A DNA stretch of 64,000 nt, from NCBI RefSeq assembly GCF_914271545.1, contig NZ_CAJZAH010000003.1, positions 248,001 to 312,000 on the forward strand. Reading direction: 5' to 3'. Positions 1 to 8,721 of this stretch are shown one piece after another; the stretch's first letter is position 1; each line of letters starts with the position of its first letter. Below the pieces are notes generated by a model. The model did no database searches, had not been told where the DNA came from, and saw only the letters and a program-made list of their open reading frames with translations. The DNA comes from Cupriavidus respiraculi. GTDB lineage: Bacteria; Pseudomonadota; Gammaproteobacteria; Burkholderiales; Burkholderiaceae. A program made the translations under genes and the position numbers.

Positions 1-1
1 T

Positions 2-181
2 CTGGCCGAGGTGCTGGAGACCGGCCGCAACGAAATCCACGTCGATCCGGACATCGGGCGCCGCGCCCATACCTGCATCGACCGCATGCTCAGCTTCGCC
101 GCGCAGCAGCAGGCCAACGTGCGGCCCGCCGCCGACCTCGCGCAGGCGCACGCCTTGTTTCAGGGAGTCGGACCGGCATGA
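2..181 (+). CDS. nadA: Quinolinate synthase, C-terminal end (partial)
   Basis: Open frame running in from the left edge and ending in TGA. The visible 59 residues carry the ending typical of quinolinate synthase Nad[13 protein letters not shown] followed by CIDRMLSFA. NadA uses a [4Fe-4S] cluster to condense iminoaspartate with dihydroxyacetone phosphate into quinolinate, the second step of de novo NAD synthesis. Its stop overlaps the nadC start as ATGA, so the two are translationally coupled. The identification rests on this tail plus the nadC and nadB neighbours; most of the gene lies outside the window. Confidence 0.85.
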   Translation: MAEVLETGRNEIHVDPDIGRRAHTCIDRMLSFAAQQQANVRPAADLAQAHALFQGVGPA

Positions 182-1041
182 AGACCAACCCAACTTTCGA
201 CAGCTATGGCCCGGCCCTGGTGGCGGCGGTGCGCGAGAACGTGCGCGCGGCCATTGCGGAGGACCTTGGCAGCGGCGATCTGACGGGCCTGCTGGTCCCC
301 GAGGACAAGCCGGCGCAGGCGCGCGTGATCGTGCGCGACGAGGCGGTGCTGTGCGGCCAGCCGTGGTTCGACGCCTGCATGCACGCCGTCGATCCGCGCC
401 TGCAGGTGCGCTGGCACCAGCAGGAGGGGGCCAGCATGGAAGCCAATTCGCTGGTCTGCGAAATCTCCGGCCCCGCGCGCTCGCTGCTGACCGCGGAGCG
501 CCCCTCGCTGAATTTCCTGCAGTTGCTCTCGGGCGTGGCTACCGCGACGCGGCACTACGCCGACCTGATCGCCGACACGCGCGCGCGCGTGCTCGATACC
601 CGCAAGACGCTGCCGGGTTTGCGGCTGGCGCAGAAGTATGCGGTCAAGATGGGCGGCGGAGAGAATCAGCGGCTTGCGCTGTATGACGGGATCTTGATCA
701 AGGAGAACCATATCGCGGCGGCCGGTGGTATCACCGCCGCGCTGAAGGCGGCCTTCGCGGTGGCAGCGGGCGCCACGGTGCAGATCGAGGTGGAGTCGCT
801 CGAAGAACTGGAGGAGGCGCTGGCGGCTGGCGCCAAGTCGGTGCTGATCGACAACTTCACCGTGGAGATGATGCGCGAGGCGGTGCGAATCAACGCAGAC
901 CGCGCGCTGCTCGAGGTATCGGGCGGGGTCAACGCGGAGACGATCCGCGGCTACGCGGAGACCGGGGTGGACCGCATCTCGGTCGGCGCGCTGACCAAGG
1001 ACGTGCGGGCGACCGACTATTCGCTGCGCATCGTCGGCTGA
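178..1041 (+). CDS. nadC: Nicotinate-nucleotide diphosphorylase (quinolinate phosphoribosyltransferase)
   Basis: 287 residues, the normal NadC length. It converts quinolinate and phosphoribosyl pyrophosphate into nicotinate mononucleotide, CO2 and pyrophosphate. Visible family signatures are TRKTLPGLR (about residues 141-149), the GGGENQR stretch (about 159-165), KENH (175-178) and the C-terminal barrel segment EVSGGVN. The ATG at 178 sits inside the nadA stop and has GGAG about nine bases upstream. It forms the end of a nadA-nadC unit that converges on nadB, with a shared hairpin between them. Confidence 0.97.
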   Translation: MKTNPTFDSYGPALVAAVRENVRAAIAEDLGSGDLTGLLVPEDKPAQARVIVRDEAVLCGQPWFDACMHAVDPRLQVRWHQQEGASMEANSLVCEISGPARSLLTAERPSLNFLQLLSGVATATRHYADLIADTRARVLDTRKTLPGLRLAQKYAVKMGGGENQRLALYDGILIKENHIAAAGGITAALKAAFAVAAGATVQIEVESLEELEEALAAGAKSVLIDNFTVEMMREAVRINADRALLEVSGGVNAETIRGYAETGVDRISVGALTKDVRATDYSLRIVG

Positions 1042-1064
1042 GCCTTCCATATCCTCCGCCCGCG

Positions 1065-1105
1065 AAGGGCCCGCGTTCCAAAAGGGAGCGCGGGCCCTTC
1101 TTCTT
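1065..1105. terminator. Bidirectional hairpin between nadC and nadB
   Basis: A 12-base perfect inverted repeat, GAAGGGCCCGCG (1065-1076) and CGCGGGCCCTTC (1089-1100), with a 12-base loop and a short T-rich tail TTCTT on the plus strand. It lies between two convergent genes and probably ends both transcripts. Confidence 0.8.
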
Positions 1106-1121
1106 GGTACGGTGCGCGGGC

Positions 1122-2720
1122 TTACTTCGTCTGCTTGCGCGGCGCCCGGGGCTGCAAGACCGTGGGCAGCGCCTTGGGCAACGTCTCCGGATAGTCCCGG
1201 CTGAAATGCAGGCCGCGGCTTTCGTGGCGGGTATAGGCGCTGTCCACGATCAACGCGGCGACCTCCACCAGATTGCGCAACTCGAGCAGATCGCGGGAGA
1301 CCCGGAAGTTGGCGTAGTACTCGCTGATTTCCTCCCGCAGCAGTCCGATGCGGTGTTGCGCCCGCTCCAGCCGCTTGCTGGTGCGCACGATGCCGACGTA
1401 GTTCCACATCATCCGGCGCAGTTCGTCCCAGTTGTGCGAGACCACGACTTCCTCATCCGCGTCGGACACCCGGCTTTCGTCCCAGCCCGGCAACGCAAAG
1501 TCGGGCCGGCCCGCCTTCTCCTGGGCCGCGATGTCGGCGGCGGCGGCGCGTCCGACCACCATGCATTCCAGCAGCGAGTTCGAGGCGAGGCGATTGGCGC
1601 CGTGCAGGCCGGTGCAGGCGGTCTCTCCAACTGCATAGAGATTGGCCACATCGGTACGGCCCGAGGTATCCGTCACCACGCCGCCGCAAGTGTAGTGCGC
1701 GGCGGGAACGACCGGGATCGGCTCCCGCGTGATGTCGATGCCCAGTTCGAGGCAGCGTGCGCGGATGGTCGGAAAGTGTTCCTCGAGGAAGGCCGCGGGC
1801 TGATGCGTGATATCGAGATACACGCAATCGAGACCGCGCTTCTTCATCTCGAAGTCGATGGCCCGGGCTACCACGTCCCGAGGCGCGAGCTCCGCGCGGG
1901 CGTCGTGCTCGGGCATGAAGCGCGTGCCGTCGGGCAGCACCAGCAAGCCTCCCTCGCCGCGCACCGCCTCGGAGATCAGGAAGGACTTCGCGTACGGGTG
2001 ATAGAGGCAGGTCGGATGGAACTGGATGAATTCCATATTGCCGACGCGGCAGCCGGCCCGCCAGGCCATCGCGATGCCGTCGCCGGTGGCGGTGTCGGGA
2101 TTGGTCGTATAGAGATAGACCTTGCCGGCGCCGCCGGTGGCCAGCACCGTATGGGTTGCGGTGATCGTGCGGACTTCGCCGGAGATGTCGTCCAGCACGT
2201 ACAGCCCGTAGCAACGATTGCCGGGCAGGCCCATCTTGGCCGACGTGATCAGGTCGATCGCGCAATGGTCTTCGAGGACGGTGATGTTCGGATGGCGCGC
2301 GGCACGCTCGCTGAGCGTGCTAACCACCGCGTGGCCGGTCGCGTCGGCGGCGTGGATGATGCGGCGGCGGCTGTGGCCGCCCTCGCGCGTCAGGTGGTAG
2401 CCGAGTTCGGCCTGCTCGTCCCGGGTGAAGGGCACGCCCTGGTCGATCAGCCATTGGATCGCTTCGCGTCCGTGCTCGACGATATAGCGCGTCGCTCCTT
2501 CGTCGCAGAGTCCCGCGCCCGCGACCAGCGTGTCATCGATATGCTCGTCGTGGCTGTCGCCGGAATCGAGCACGGCGGCAATGCCGCCCTGGGCCCAATC
2601 GCTGGCGCCCTGAGTCATGTCGCGCTTGCTGATCAGGACAACCTTGTGGCTGTGGGCCAGTTGCAGCGCGACCGTAAGGCCTGCCAGTCCGCTGCCGACG
2701 ATGGCGACGTCGAAATTCAT
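1122..2720 (-). CDS. nadB: L-aspartate oxidase
   Basis: 532 residues from the ATG at 2720 ([11 protein letters not shown]). An upstream in-frame ATG at 2822 would add 34 residues that precede the conserved FAD-binding start and overlap the rpmG terminator, so it is rejected. NadB oxidises aspartate to iminoaspartate for NadA. The dinucleotide motif GSGLAG is at residues 9-14; the substrate/FAD region shows QGGIAA, the TGGAGK block and a C-terminal [14 protein letters not shown] segment typical of aspartate oxidases. It faces nadC, so the three genes needed to make nicotinate mononucleotide from aspartate sit together. Confidence 0.96.
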   Translation of the reverse strand: MNFDVAIVGSGLAGLTVALQLAHSHKVVLISKRDMTQGASDWAQGGIAAVLDSGDSHDEHIDDTLVAGAGLCDEGATRYIVEHGREAIQWLIDQGVPFTRDEQAELGYHLTREGGHSRRRIIHAADATGHAVVSTLSERAARHPNITVLEDHCAIDLITSAKMGLPGNRCYGLYVLDDISGEVRTITATHTVLATGGAGKVYLYTTNPDTATGDGIAMAWRAGCRVGNMEFIQFHPTCLYHPYAKSFLISEAVRGEGGLLVLPDGTRFMPEHDARAELAPRDVVARAIDFEMKKRGLDCVYLDITHQPAAFLEEHFPTIRARCLELGIDITREPIPVVPAAHYTCGGVVTDTSGRTDVANLYAVGETACTGLHGANRLASNSLLECMVVGRAAAADIAAQEKAGRPDFALPGWDESRVSDADEEVVVSHNWDELRRMMWNYVGIVRTSKRLERAQHRIGLLREEISEYYANFRVSRDLLELRNLVEVAALIVDSAYTRHESRGLHFSRDYPETLPKALPTVLQPRAPRKQTK

Positions 2721-2810
2721 GGGGCGGGAGGGCGCGGGGCGCCGGGCTGAGCGGTGAAGCCGGAAAGTGTACACCGCATGACAACGCGCGTGACGGCCGC
2801 CCAGAAAGCA

Positions 2811-2834
2811 AAAACCCCGCATGAGCGGGGTTTT
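2811..2834 (-). terminator. Intrinsic terminator of rpmB-rpmG
   Basis: Perfect hairpin AAAACCCCGC ... GCGGGGTTTT with a four-base loop. Read on the minus strand it ends in a run of five T, just past the rpmG stop and before nadB, which lies downstream on the same strand. Confidence 0.9.
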
Positions 2835-2872
2835 GCGAGGCCGCCGTGGTCGGCGGCAGGAGCCGGGATCAA

Positions 2873-3043
2873 TTACTTGATCTTCGTTTCCTTGTACTCC
2901 ACATGCTTGCGGACGACGGGATCGAACTTCATGATCGCCATCTTTTCCGGCATGGTGCGCTTGTTCTTGGTGGTCGTGTAGAAATGACCCGTACCTGCGG
3001 TCGATTCCAGCTTGATTTTGTCGCGTCCGCCTTTGCTGGCCAT
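2873..3043 (-). CDS. rpmG: 50S ribosomal protein L33
   Basis: 56 residues, [20 protein letters not shown] at the N terminus and [19 protein letters not shown] at the C terminus, which is the standard L33 pattern of beta/gammaproteobacteria. It is a structural protein of the large ribosomal subunit near the E site. The zinc-type CXXC motifs are absent, so this is the cysteine-free paralogue. It follows rpmB by 14 bases on the same strand and is closed by a strong terminator. Confidence 0.97.
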   Translation of the reverse strand: MASKGGRDKIKLESTAGTGHFYTTTKNKRTMPEKMAIMKFDPVVRKHVEYKETKIK

Positions 3044-3057
3044 GATGTACTCCTAAA

Positions 3058-3291
3058 TCAGACTTCGCCGCGTGCGCGCAGGTCTGCGAGCACGGAGTCG
3101 ATGCCTTTCTTGTCGATCAGGCGCAGACCGGCGTTCGAGACGCGCAGGCTCACCCAGCGGTTTTCAGATTCAACGAAGAAACGACGATTCTGCAGGTTGG
3201 GCAGAAAACGGCGCTTGGTCTTGTTGTTCGCGTGGGAAACGTTGTTGCCGACCATCGGCGCTTTCCCGGTCACTTGACAGACGCGTGCCAT
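3058..3291 (-). CDS. rpmB: 50S ribosomal protein L28
   Basis: 77 residues with the L28 start [20 protein letters not shown] and the [11 protein letters not shown] segment; full length for the family. Structural component of the large ribosomal subunit. First gene of an rpmB-rpmG operon, as in most proteobacteria. A sigma70-type promoter is visible upstream at 3393-3422. Confidence 0.98.
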   Translation of the reverse strand: MARVCQVTGKAPMVGNNVSHANNKTKRRFLPNLQNRRFFVESENRWVSLRVSNAGLRLIDKKGIDSVLADLRARGEV

Positions 3292-3392
3292 GAAGCACTC
3301 CTAACTCTTCTATTCGTGGACAATGTTCGCCAACAGATCAACAAAAGGCGCGCGGCCCGGACTGCAGCGGTTAAGACTTCAGCAAAACGGGC

Positions 3393-3422
3393 ATTATAGA
3401 CCGGAAAGTCCTGGGCGATCAA
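3393..3422 (-). promoter_or_regulatory. Sigma70-type promoter of rpmB-rpmG
   Basis: On the minus strand, TTGATC (3422-3417) and a perfect TATAAT (3398-3393) are 18 bases apart, about 100 bases before the rpmB start. Strong -10 match, fitting a highly expressed ribosomal protein operon. Confidence 0.65.
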
Positions 3423-3470
3423 TGCCTTCAGTGATTTCCTGGCGACAGGTGTGCAACCGTGACGCCGGCG

Positions 3471-4145
3471 TCACAGGAGCCCGTGCTGGGCTAGCGAAAA
3501 CGTGGTGTTGCCCGCTACGACGATGTGGTCCAGGACGCTGACATCGATCAGTCCCAGCGCGCCGACCAGCACACGCGTGATCTCGATGTCCGCGGTACTC
3601 GGCTCCACGTGCCCCGAGGGGTGGTTGTGGGCGACGATCACCGCGGCCGCATTATGCATCAACGCTTGGCGTGCGACTTCGCGCGGATGCACGCTGGTCT
3701 GGCTGATGCTGCCGCGGAACAGCTCCTCGGCGGCCAGCAGCCGGTTGCGCGCATCCAGAAACAGGCAGAAGAACACTTCGTAGGGCCGGTGCGACAGCGT
3801 CAGGCGCAGGTAGTCGCGCACAGTGTCGATCGAGGTCAGGGACGGCCGCAGCTTCAGTTCCTCAGCCAACGCCCGGCGGGTCAGTTCCTGCGCCGCCTGC
3901 AACTGCGCGAACTTCGCGCTTCCCATGCCCTTGAAGCGGTTGAACTGGTCCGCCGTCGCCCCAAGCAGGCGGGTCAGCGAACCGAAATCCCCGATCATGT
4001 CCCGGGCCAGGTCCAGCGCGCTCTTGCCGGGCACGCCCGCGCGCAGGAACACCGCCAGCAGTTCCGCATCGGACAGGGCGGCCGGGCCGCCCAGCAACAG
4101 CTTTTCACGCGGACGCTCGTTGACGGGCCAGTCTGCAATGGACAT
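3471..4145 (-). CDS. radC: RadC family JAMM-domain protein
   Basis: 224 residues from the ATG at 4145 (MSIADWPVNERPREKLL), the conserved RadC start; the longer upstream frame overlaps the divergent isomerase gene and is not used. An N-terminal helix-hairpin-helix-like part (GAADQFNRFKGMG region) is followed by a JAB/MPN metalloprotease-like domain with the zinc motif H173-x-H175 ... D186 in AHNHPSG. The biochemical role of RadC proteins is unsettled despite the old name for a DNA repair gene. It is divergent from the FKBP gene and precedes rpmB by about 180 bases. Confidence 0.93.
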   Translation of the reverse strand: MSIADWPVNERPREKLLLGGPAALSDAELLAVFLRAGVPGKSALDLARDMIGDFGSLTRLLGATADQFNRFKGMGSAKFAQLQAAQELTRRALAEELKLRPSLTSIDTVRDYLRLTLSHRPYEVFFCLFLDARNRLLAAEELFRGSISQTSVHPREVARQALMHNAAAVIVAHNHPSGHVEPSTADIEITRVLVGALGLIDVSVLDHIVVAGNTTFSLAQHGLL

Positions 4146-4229
4146 GCGGGTCTCCGGGGGATGGAATCGGGGCAGGGCGGCGGGCGGCCCAGTCGCATAC
4201 AATACGGGCTGTCGACAGGTTGAGCACCC

Positions 4230-4727
4230 ATGAATTTGCAAACTCTTGCGTCGGAAGGATCCGACGGCGGTGAGGCCGCTACGCCTCGCAAGACCGTTCA
4301 GGCCGATTCGTTCCTGACCCTCCACTACAGCATCGCCCTGGAAAACGGCACGGAAATCGTCAGCACATTCGAAGACAAGCCCGCCACGCTGCTGCTTGGC
4401 CAGGGCCAGTTCGCGCCCACGCTGGAGCAGGCGCTCTTCGGCATGGCCGAGGGCGAGCGCACGACGTACCGGCTGGCGCCCGAGCATGCCTTCGGCCCGC
4501 GCAATCCGGAGCTGTTGCAGCGCGTCTCGCTGGCCACGCTGCGCGAGAACAGTTCGTTCGAGGAGGACTATGCGCCCGGCGACCTGGTCGAGTTCAACGC
4601 CCCTGGCGGCGGCAAGTACGCTGGCGTGCTGAAGGAAGTCGGCGAGACCTCGGCCCTGTTCGACTTCAACCACCCGCTGGCGGGCCAGACCATCCTGTTC
4701 GATGTCCAGCTGATCGGCATCCTGTAG
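4230..4727 (+). CDS. fkpB: FKBP-type peptidyl-prolyl cis-trans isomerase (SlpA-like)
   Basis: 165 residues. One FKBP domain fills most of the protein after a 25-residue polar N-terminal extension; visible motifs are the [10 protein letters not shown] strand, the [17 protein letters not shown] segment and PEHAFG. The interrupted domain with an inserted flap is typical of SlyD/SlpA-type chaperone isomerases. It has no signal peptide, so it should be cytoplasmic. ispH starts 52 bases downstream, the usual fkpB-ispH order in proteobacteria, though a terminator-like hairpin lies in between. A TACAAT at 4198-4203 could be its -10 element. Confidence 0.9.
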   Translation: MNLQTLASEGSDGGEAATPRKTVQADSFLTLHYSIALENGTEIVSTFEDKPATLLLGQGQFAPTLEQALFGMAEGERTTYRLAPEHAFGPRNPELLQRVSLATLRENSSFEEDYAPGDLVEFNAPGGGKYAGVLKEVGETSALFDFNHPLAGQTILFDVQLIGIL

Positions 4728-4743
4728 CCCCCGTAGCCAATAC

Positions 4744-4767
4744 GCGCGCCGATGGCGCGCCGTTTTT
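4744..4767 (+). terminator. Terminator-like hairpin between fkpB and ispH
   Basis: GCGCGCC (4744-4750), loop GAT, GGCGCGC (4754-4760), then CGTTTTT. It is a short GC stem with five T, placed 13 bases before the ispH start, so it would cut or partly attenuate read-through into ispH. Confidence 0.55.
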
Positions 4768-4779
4768 CCGAACCCTTGC

Positions 4780-5739
4780 ATGTCTGAACCGATCACCGCC
4801 GCCGACGCGGAAATCCTGCTGGCCCAGCCACGAGGCTTCTGCGCCGGGGTGGACCGCGCCATCGAGATCGTCGAGCGGGCGCTCCAGCGCTTTGGCGCGC
4901 CTATATATGTGCGCCACGAAATCGTGCACAACGCCTATGTCGTCGCGGACCTGCGCCGCAAGGGCGCGGTGTTCGTGCGCGAGCTCGACGAGGTGCCGGC
5001 CGGCGCCACCGTCATCTTCAGCGCCCACGGCGTATCGAAGGAAGTCCGCAACGAGGCCCAGGCACGCGGCCTGAACGTGTTCGATGCCACCTGCCCGCTG
5101 GTGACCAAGGTCCACGTCGAGGTGGGGAAGATGCGGGCCGAGGGTTGCGAGATCGTGATGATCGGTCACAAGGGACATCCGGAGGTCGAGGGCACCATGG
5201 GGCAGGCCGAGGGCGGCATGCTGCTGGTCGAATCGGTGGCCGACGTGCAGACGCTGCAGGTCGCCGATCCCGCGCGCCTCGCCTATGTCACGCAGACCAC
5301 GCTGTCGGTCGATGAGACGCTGGAGATCGTCGCGGCTCTCAAGGCACGCTTCCCGCTGATCGCGGAGCCGAAGAAGCAGGACATCTGCTACGCGACCCAG
5401 AACCGCCAGGACGCCGTCAAGTTCATGGCGCCCCAGGTGGACGTGGTGATCGTGGTGGGCAGCCCCAACAGCTCCAACTCGAATCGCCTGCGCGAGCTGG
5501 CCGAGCGGCTGGGCGTACCCGCCTATATGGTGGATGCGCCCGAGCAGCTGCGCGCGGAATGGATCGCCGGCAAGCGCCGCATCGGCCTGACGGCGGGCGC
5601 CTCGGCGCCGGAGGCGCTGGCGCAGTCCATCGTCGACCGGCTGCGGGAACTCGGCGCGCGCAACGTGCGCTCGCTCGGCGGCATCGAGGAAACCATGTCG
5701 TTCCCGTTGCCCAAGGGGCTGCAGCCGGTCGCCGGCTGA
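4780..5739 (+). CDS. ispH: 4-hydroxy-3-methylbut-2-enyl diphosphate reductase
   Basis: 319 residues, standard IspH (LytB) length. Last step of the non-mevalonate isoprenoid pathway, reducing HMBPP to isopentenyl and dimethylallyl diphosphate with an iron-sulfur cluster. The three cluster cysteines are visible in [28 protein letters not shown] and [10 protein letters not shown], and the substrate-binding NSSNSNRL and the TAGASAPE motif are present. Initiation at 4780 gives [20 protein letters not shown]. Confidence 0.97.
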   Translation: MSEPITAADAEILLAQPRGFCAGVDRAIEIVERALQRFGAPIYVRHEIVHNAYVVADLRRKGAVFVRELDEVPAGATVIFSAHGVSKEVRNEAQARGLNVFDATCPLVTKVHVEVGKMRAEGCEIVMIGHKGHPEVEGTMGQAEGGMLLVESVADVQTLQVADPARLAYVTQTTLSVDETLEIVAALKARFPLIAEPKKQDICYATQNRQDAVKFMAPQVDVVIVVGSPNSSNSNRLRELAERLGVPAYMVDAPEQLRAEWIAGKRRIGLTAGASAPEALAQSIVDRLRELGARNVRSLGGIEETMSFPLPKGLQPVAG

Positions 5740-5751
5740 TCTCCTTCTACC

Positions 5752-5773
5752 CCGGATCGCGGCCGCGATCCGG
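5752..5773. terminator. 22-base perfect palindrome after ispH
   Basis: CCGGATCGCGG and its exact reverse complement meet without a spacer, 12 bases past the ispH stop. It could form a very stable stem at the transcript end, but there is no T-run, so it may equally be a protein-binding palindrome. Confidence 0.4.
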
Positions 5774-6157
5774 CACACCCCCTCAAATAGACACTCTCCA
5801 GTGGAGACCGCGCGGTCCCATGGTGGTTGCCCCCTTCGCGTCCCTTGCTGTCGAGCATTACCGATGGGCCGATTCGAAACCGAATTGGGTAATGTCACTT
5901 AGACTTCACAATTACCTTCCCGATCTTTGTATTCTTTGTCTTTTGTTTCAGACAAATCAGGGTAATCCCGATAATGGGGTTTTCCCTGTGATGGTGCATG
6001 CGGAATTCCTGTTCTATCCCGCTTTGGTGCGTCCGTATAAATGAAATGCCTATTTAATAAAGGCAGGCGGCGGCGCCGCCGCGCGCACTAAATGGCGGGC
6101 CATGTGAAGCCCCGGCATGGTTCTTGTTAGATGTGGCCCCAGCCCTGCCAGATAGAC

Positions 6158-6193
6158 GGGAATTGCCCCAATCCCGGCATTGGGGAAATTCCC
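6158..6193. promoter_or_regulatory. 36-base interrupted palindrome, likely operator or leader hairpin
   Basis: Left arm GGGAATTgCCCCAAT (6158-6172), six-base centre CCCGGC, right arm ATTGGGGaAATTCCC (6179-6193). Fourteen of fifteen arm positions pair; the single mismatch is G opposite A in the middle. It lies about 45 bases upstream of the predicted -35 box and about 170 bases upstream of the binding-protein start, with no T-run. That position fits a regulator site better than a terminator. Confidence 0.5.
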
Positions 6194-6237
6194 TAGCTCA
6201 TTTGGTAGGTAAACGGTTCAGGTTGTTGCGTCGCATA

Positions 6238-6265
6238 TTGCATCCGCAAAAAAAGGGGATACAAT
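6238..6265 (+). promoter_or_regulatory. Predicted promoter of the branched-chain amino acid transporter
   Basis: TTGCAT (6238-6243) and TACAAT (6260-6265) are separated by 16 bases, giving an untranslated leader of about 90 bases. The gene has the site TAGGAGAT just before its ATG at 6362. Confidence 0.5.
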
Positions 6266-6361
6266 TCGCGCGTTTCAAATTGAAACTAACTAAAGGCGGT
6301 ACAGGGAAACGAACGGGAGGCGTTGCGGGACCCTGTTCTTGTGAATCCTAGGAGATCACTC

Positions 6362-7567
6362 ATGCAAATCACGTTTGCCAAGATTCTGCCGATCGCTGCG
6401 GCAGTGGCACTGGTTACTGCTTGCGGCAAGAAGGACGAGGCGCCGGCCGATTCGGCTGCGTCGGCCCCCGCCGCAGCCGCACCCGCACCCGCCGCCGCTG
6501 GCGACGTCGTGGTCAAGATCGGCCACGCGGCTCCGCTGACTGGCGGCATCGCCCACCTTGGCAAGGACAACGAAAACGGCGCCCGCCTGGCCGTCGAGGA
6601 AGTCAACAAGGCCGGCCTGGAAGTTGGCGGCAAGAAGGTCAAGCTGGAACTGGTCGGCGAAGACGACGCGGCCGACCCGAAGACCGGTACCTCGGTTGCC
6701 CAGAAGCTGGTCGATGCCAAGGTCGTGGCCGTCGTCGGCCACCTGAACTCGGGCGTGTCGATCCCCGCCTCCAAGATCTACAGCGATGCCGGCATCGTTC
6801 AGATCTCGCCGTCGTCGACCAACCCCGACTACACCAAGCAGGGCTTCAAGACCACCTACCGCGTGGTCGCGACCGACGCCCAGCAAGGTCCGGCGCTGGC
6901 CAACTACGCCGCCAAGAGCCTGAATGCCAAGAGCGTGGCCATCGTCGACGATGCCACCGCCTACGGCAAGGGCCTGGCCGACGAGTTCGAGAAGACCGCC
7001 AAGGCGGCCGGCGTGAACGTGGTGGCGCGTGAAGCCACCAACGACAAGGCCACCGACTTCAAGGCGATTCTGACGAAGATCAAGGGCAGGAAGCCGGACG
7101 TGATCATGTACGGCGGCATGGACGCCACCGGCGGTCCGTTCGCCAAGCAGGCCAAGGAACTGGGCATCGCCGCCAAGATCGTCGGCGGCGATGGCGTCTG
7201 TACCGACAAGGTGGCCGAGCTGGCCGGCGACGCGGTGCAGAACATCATCTGCTCGGAAGCAGGCCTGGCCCTGTCGAAGATGGAGAAGGGCGCCGACTTC
7301 CAGAAGCGCTATCAGGACCGCTTCAACGCGCCGGTGCAGATCTATGCGCCGTTCACCTACGACGCCGTGATGGTCGTGGTCGACGCCATCAAGCGCGCCG
7401 GTGCCACCGACGCGGCCGCCATCCTGGCCGAAATGCCCAAGACTAACTATCAGGGCGTGATCGGCAACATCGCCTTCGACGAGAAGGGCGACATGAAGGA
7501 AGGCACCATCACGCTGTACGACTACAAGGACAAGAAGAAGTCCGTGCTTGACGTCGTGAAGATGTAA
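6362..7567 (+). CDS. Branched-chain amino acid ABC transporter, substrate-binding lipoprotein
   Basis: 401 residues from the ATG at 6362, preceded by AGGAGAT; an upstream ATG at 6323 would spoil the signal sequence. The signal peptide ends in a lipobox (LVTAC), so the mature protein starts with a lipid-modified cysteine. An Ala/Pro-rich linker of about 25 residues follows, then a Leu/Ile/Val-binding (periplasmic type I) fold with VKIGHAAPLTGG and GHLNSGVSIPASKIY. It captures branched-chain or related amino acids for the LivHMGF complex encoded next. A strong terminator after it suggests much more binding protein than permease is made. Confidence 0.93.
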   Translation: MQITFAKILPIAAAVALVTACGKKDEAPADSAASAPAAAAPAPAAAGDVVVKIGHAAPLTGGIAHLGKDNENGARLAVEEVNKAGLEVGGKKVKLELVGEDDAADPKTGTSVAQKLVDAKVVAVVGHLNSGVSIPASKIYSDAGIVQISPSSTNPDYTKQGFKTTYRVVATDAQQGPALANYAAKSLNAKSVAIVDDATAYGKGLADEFEKTAKAAGVNVVAREATNDKATDFKAILTKIKGRKPDVIMYGGMDATGGPFAKQAKELGIAAKIVGGDGVCTDKVAELAGDAVQNIICSEAGLALSKMEKGADFQKRYQDRFNAPVQIYAPFTYDAVMVVVDAIKRAGATDAAAILAEMPKTNYQGVIGNIAFDEKGDMKEGTITLYDYKDKKKSVLDVVKM

Positions 7568-7589
7568 TACGGACCTACCGGTCCCTCCG

Positions 7590-7626
7590 AACGGCACCGT
7601 GAGTACTTTGCGGTGCCGTTCTTTTT
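7590..7626 (+). terminator. Intrinsic terminator after the liv binding-protein gene
   Basis: AACGGCACCG (7590-7599) and CGGTGCCGTT (7611-7620) form a ten-base stem, followed by CTTTTT. It separates the binding-protein gene from livHMGF and is probably partly read through. Confidence 0.88.
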
Positions 7627-7725
7627 AGCCTCGCCTTAAGTATTAGCGCCCTTACCGTGGGTGGACTCGGCAGGCCGCTTACCGGCATCTCACCCTACCA
7701 AACCACCCAACTACCAGCGTCCGGT

Positions 7726-7744
7726 CGGCATGCACACCATGCCG
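7726..7744 (+). promoter_or_regulatory. Small hairpin upstream of livH
   Basis: CGGCATG, five-base loop, CATGCCG: a perfect seven-base stem 28 bases before the livH start codon. It lies in the leader between the upstream terminator and livH; an mRNA-stabilising or processing role is possible but unproven. Confidence 0.35.
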
Positions 7745-7772
7745 TAGGTTCGGACGGAAGTCAGGAGTATTC

Positions 7773-8708
7773 ATGGATATCTTTATCCAGCAGATCGTGA
7801 ACGGTCTGGTGCTCGGCAGCATCTATGCGCTGATCGCACTGGGCTACACCATGGTCTACGGCATTCTCGGCATCATCAATTTCGCCCACGGCGATGTGCT
7901 GATGATCGGCGCGCTGACCGCTCTGTCAGCCATTCTCGGTCTCCAGAAATTTGCCCCGGGCCTGCCCGAGTGGCTCACGCTTGTCATTGCCACGCTGATC
8001 GCCATGCCGGTCTGCGCGGTACTGTCGTTCTCGATCGAGCGGATCGCCTACAGGCCGCTGCGCAATGCGCCCCGGCTCGCGCCGCTGATCACCGCGATCG
8101 GCGTCTCCATCATCCTGCAAACCGTGGGCATGCTGATCTGGTCGCGCAACCCGCTGACGTTCCCGCAGCTGCTGCCTTCCGAGCCGATCGATATCGGCGC
8201 CACGGGCGCCACGATCACCGGCAAGGAGATGGTCATCATCGGCATGGCCGTGATGGTCATGTCGGGTCTGCTGGCCCTGGTCAACCGCACCAAGCTCGGC
8301 CGCGCGATGCGGGCGACCGCGGAGAACCAGAAGGTCGCGGGTCTGATGGGCGTGAACCCCAATTTCGTGATCTCGGCCACCTTCATGATCGGCGCGGCGC
8401 TCGCGGCGCTGGCCGGCGTGATGATGGCCACCAACTACGGCAACGCCCACTTCTACATGGGCTTCATTCCGGGCCTGAAGGCGTTCACCGCGGCAGTGCT
8501 CGGTGGCATCGGCAACCTGGCCGGCGCGATGGTCGGCGGCATGCTGCTGGGCCTGATCGAGGCGCTCGGCGCCGGCTACATCGGCGACCTGACCAACGGC
8601 GTGTTCGGCTCCAACTACCAAGACGTCTTCGCCTTTATCGTGCTGATCACCGTACTCGTATTCCGTCCGTCCGGCATCATGGGCGAACGTGTTTCCGACC
8701 GGGCTTGA
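7773..8708 (+). CDS. livH: Branched-chain amino acid ABC transporter permease LivH
   Basis: 311 residues, highly hydrophobic with about eight membrane segments. The start MDIFIQQIVNGLVLGSIYAL and the GYTMVYGILGIINFAHGD segment are typical of LivH. The MRATAENQKVAGLMGVN loop is the cytoplasmic EAA-like contact with the ATPases. A clear ribosome site (CAGGAG) precedes the ATG. It forms the inner-membrane channel with LivM. livM starts 13 bases after its stop. Confidence 0.96.
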   Translation: MDIFIQQIVNGLVLGSIYALIALGYTMVYGILGIINFAHGDVLMIGALTALSAILGLQKFAPGLPEWLTLVIATLIAMPVCAVLSFSIERIAYRPLRNAPRLAPLITAIGVSIILQTVGMLIWSRNPLTFPQLLPSEPIDIGATGATITGKEMVIIGMAVMVMSGLLALVNRTKLGRAMRATAENQKVAGLMGVNPNFVISATFMIGAALAALAGVMMATNYGNAHFYMGFIPGLKAFTAAVLGGIGNLAGAMVGGMLLGLIEALGAGYIGDLTNGVFGSNYQDVFAFIVLITVLVFRPSGIMGERVSDRA

Positions 8709-8721
8709 GGAGAGAGAAACC

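Larger units (their letters stand above)
5774..6361. other. Long non-coding region before the liv operon
   Basis: 590 bases with no convincing gene. The stretch 5860-6060 is clearly richer in A+T than the rest of the window. It holds an odd-centred palindrome TCTCCA-G-TGGAGA (5795-5807), two direct GGGTAAT copies (5887 and 5964 area), the 36-base interrupted palindrome at 6158-6193 and a promoter at 6238-6265. Short open frames across it lack ribosome sites and family features. Confidence 0.6.

Noticed and set aside
4666-5898. A 410-codon minus-strand frame opposite ispH
   Set aside because: ispH has all its cluster cysteines and a good start; the antisense frame has no recognisable domain.
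6031-6041. GTCCGTATAAA occurs here and again at 34979-34989 near cysB
   Set aside because: Eleven bases shared by two AT-rich regions with no common symmetry or position; probably chance.
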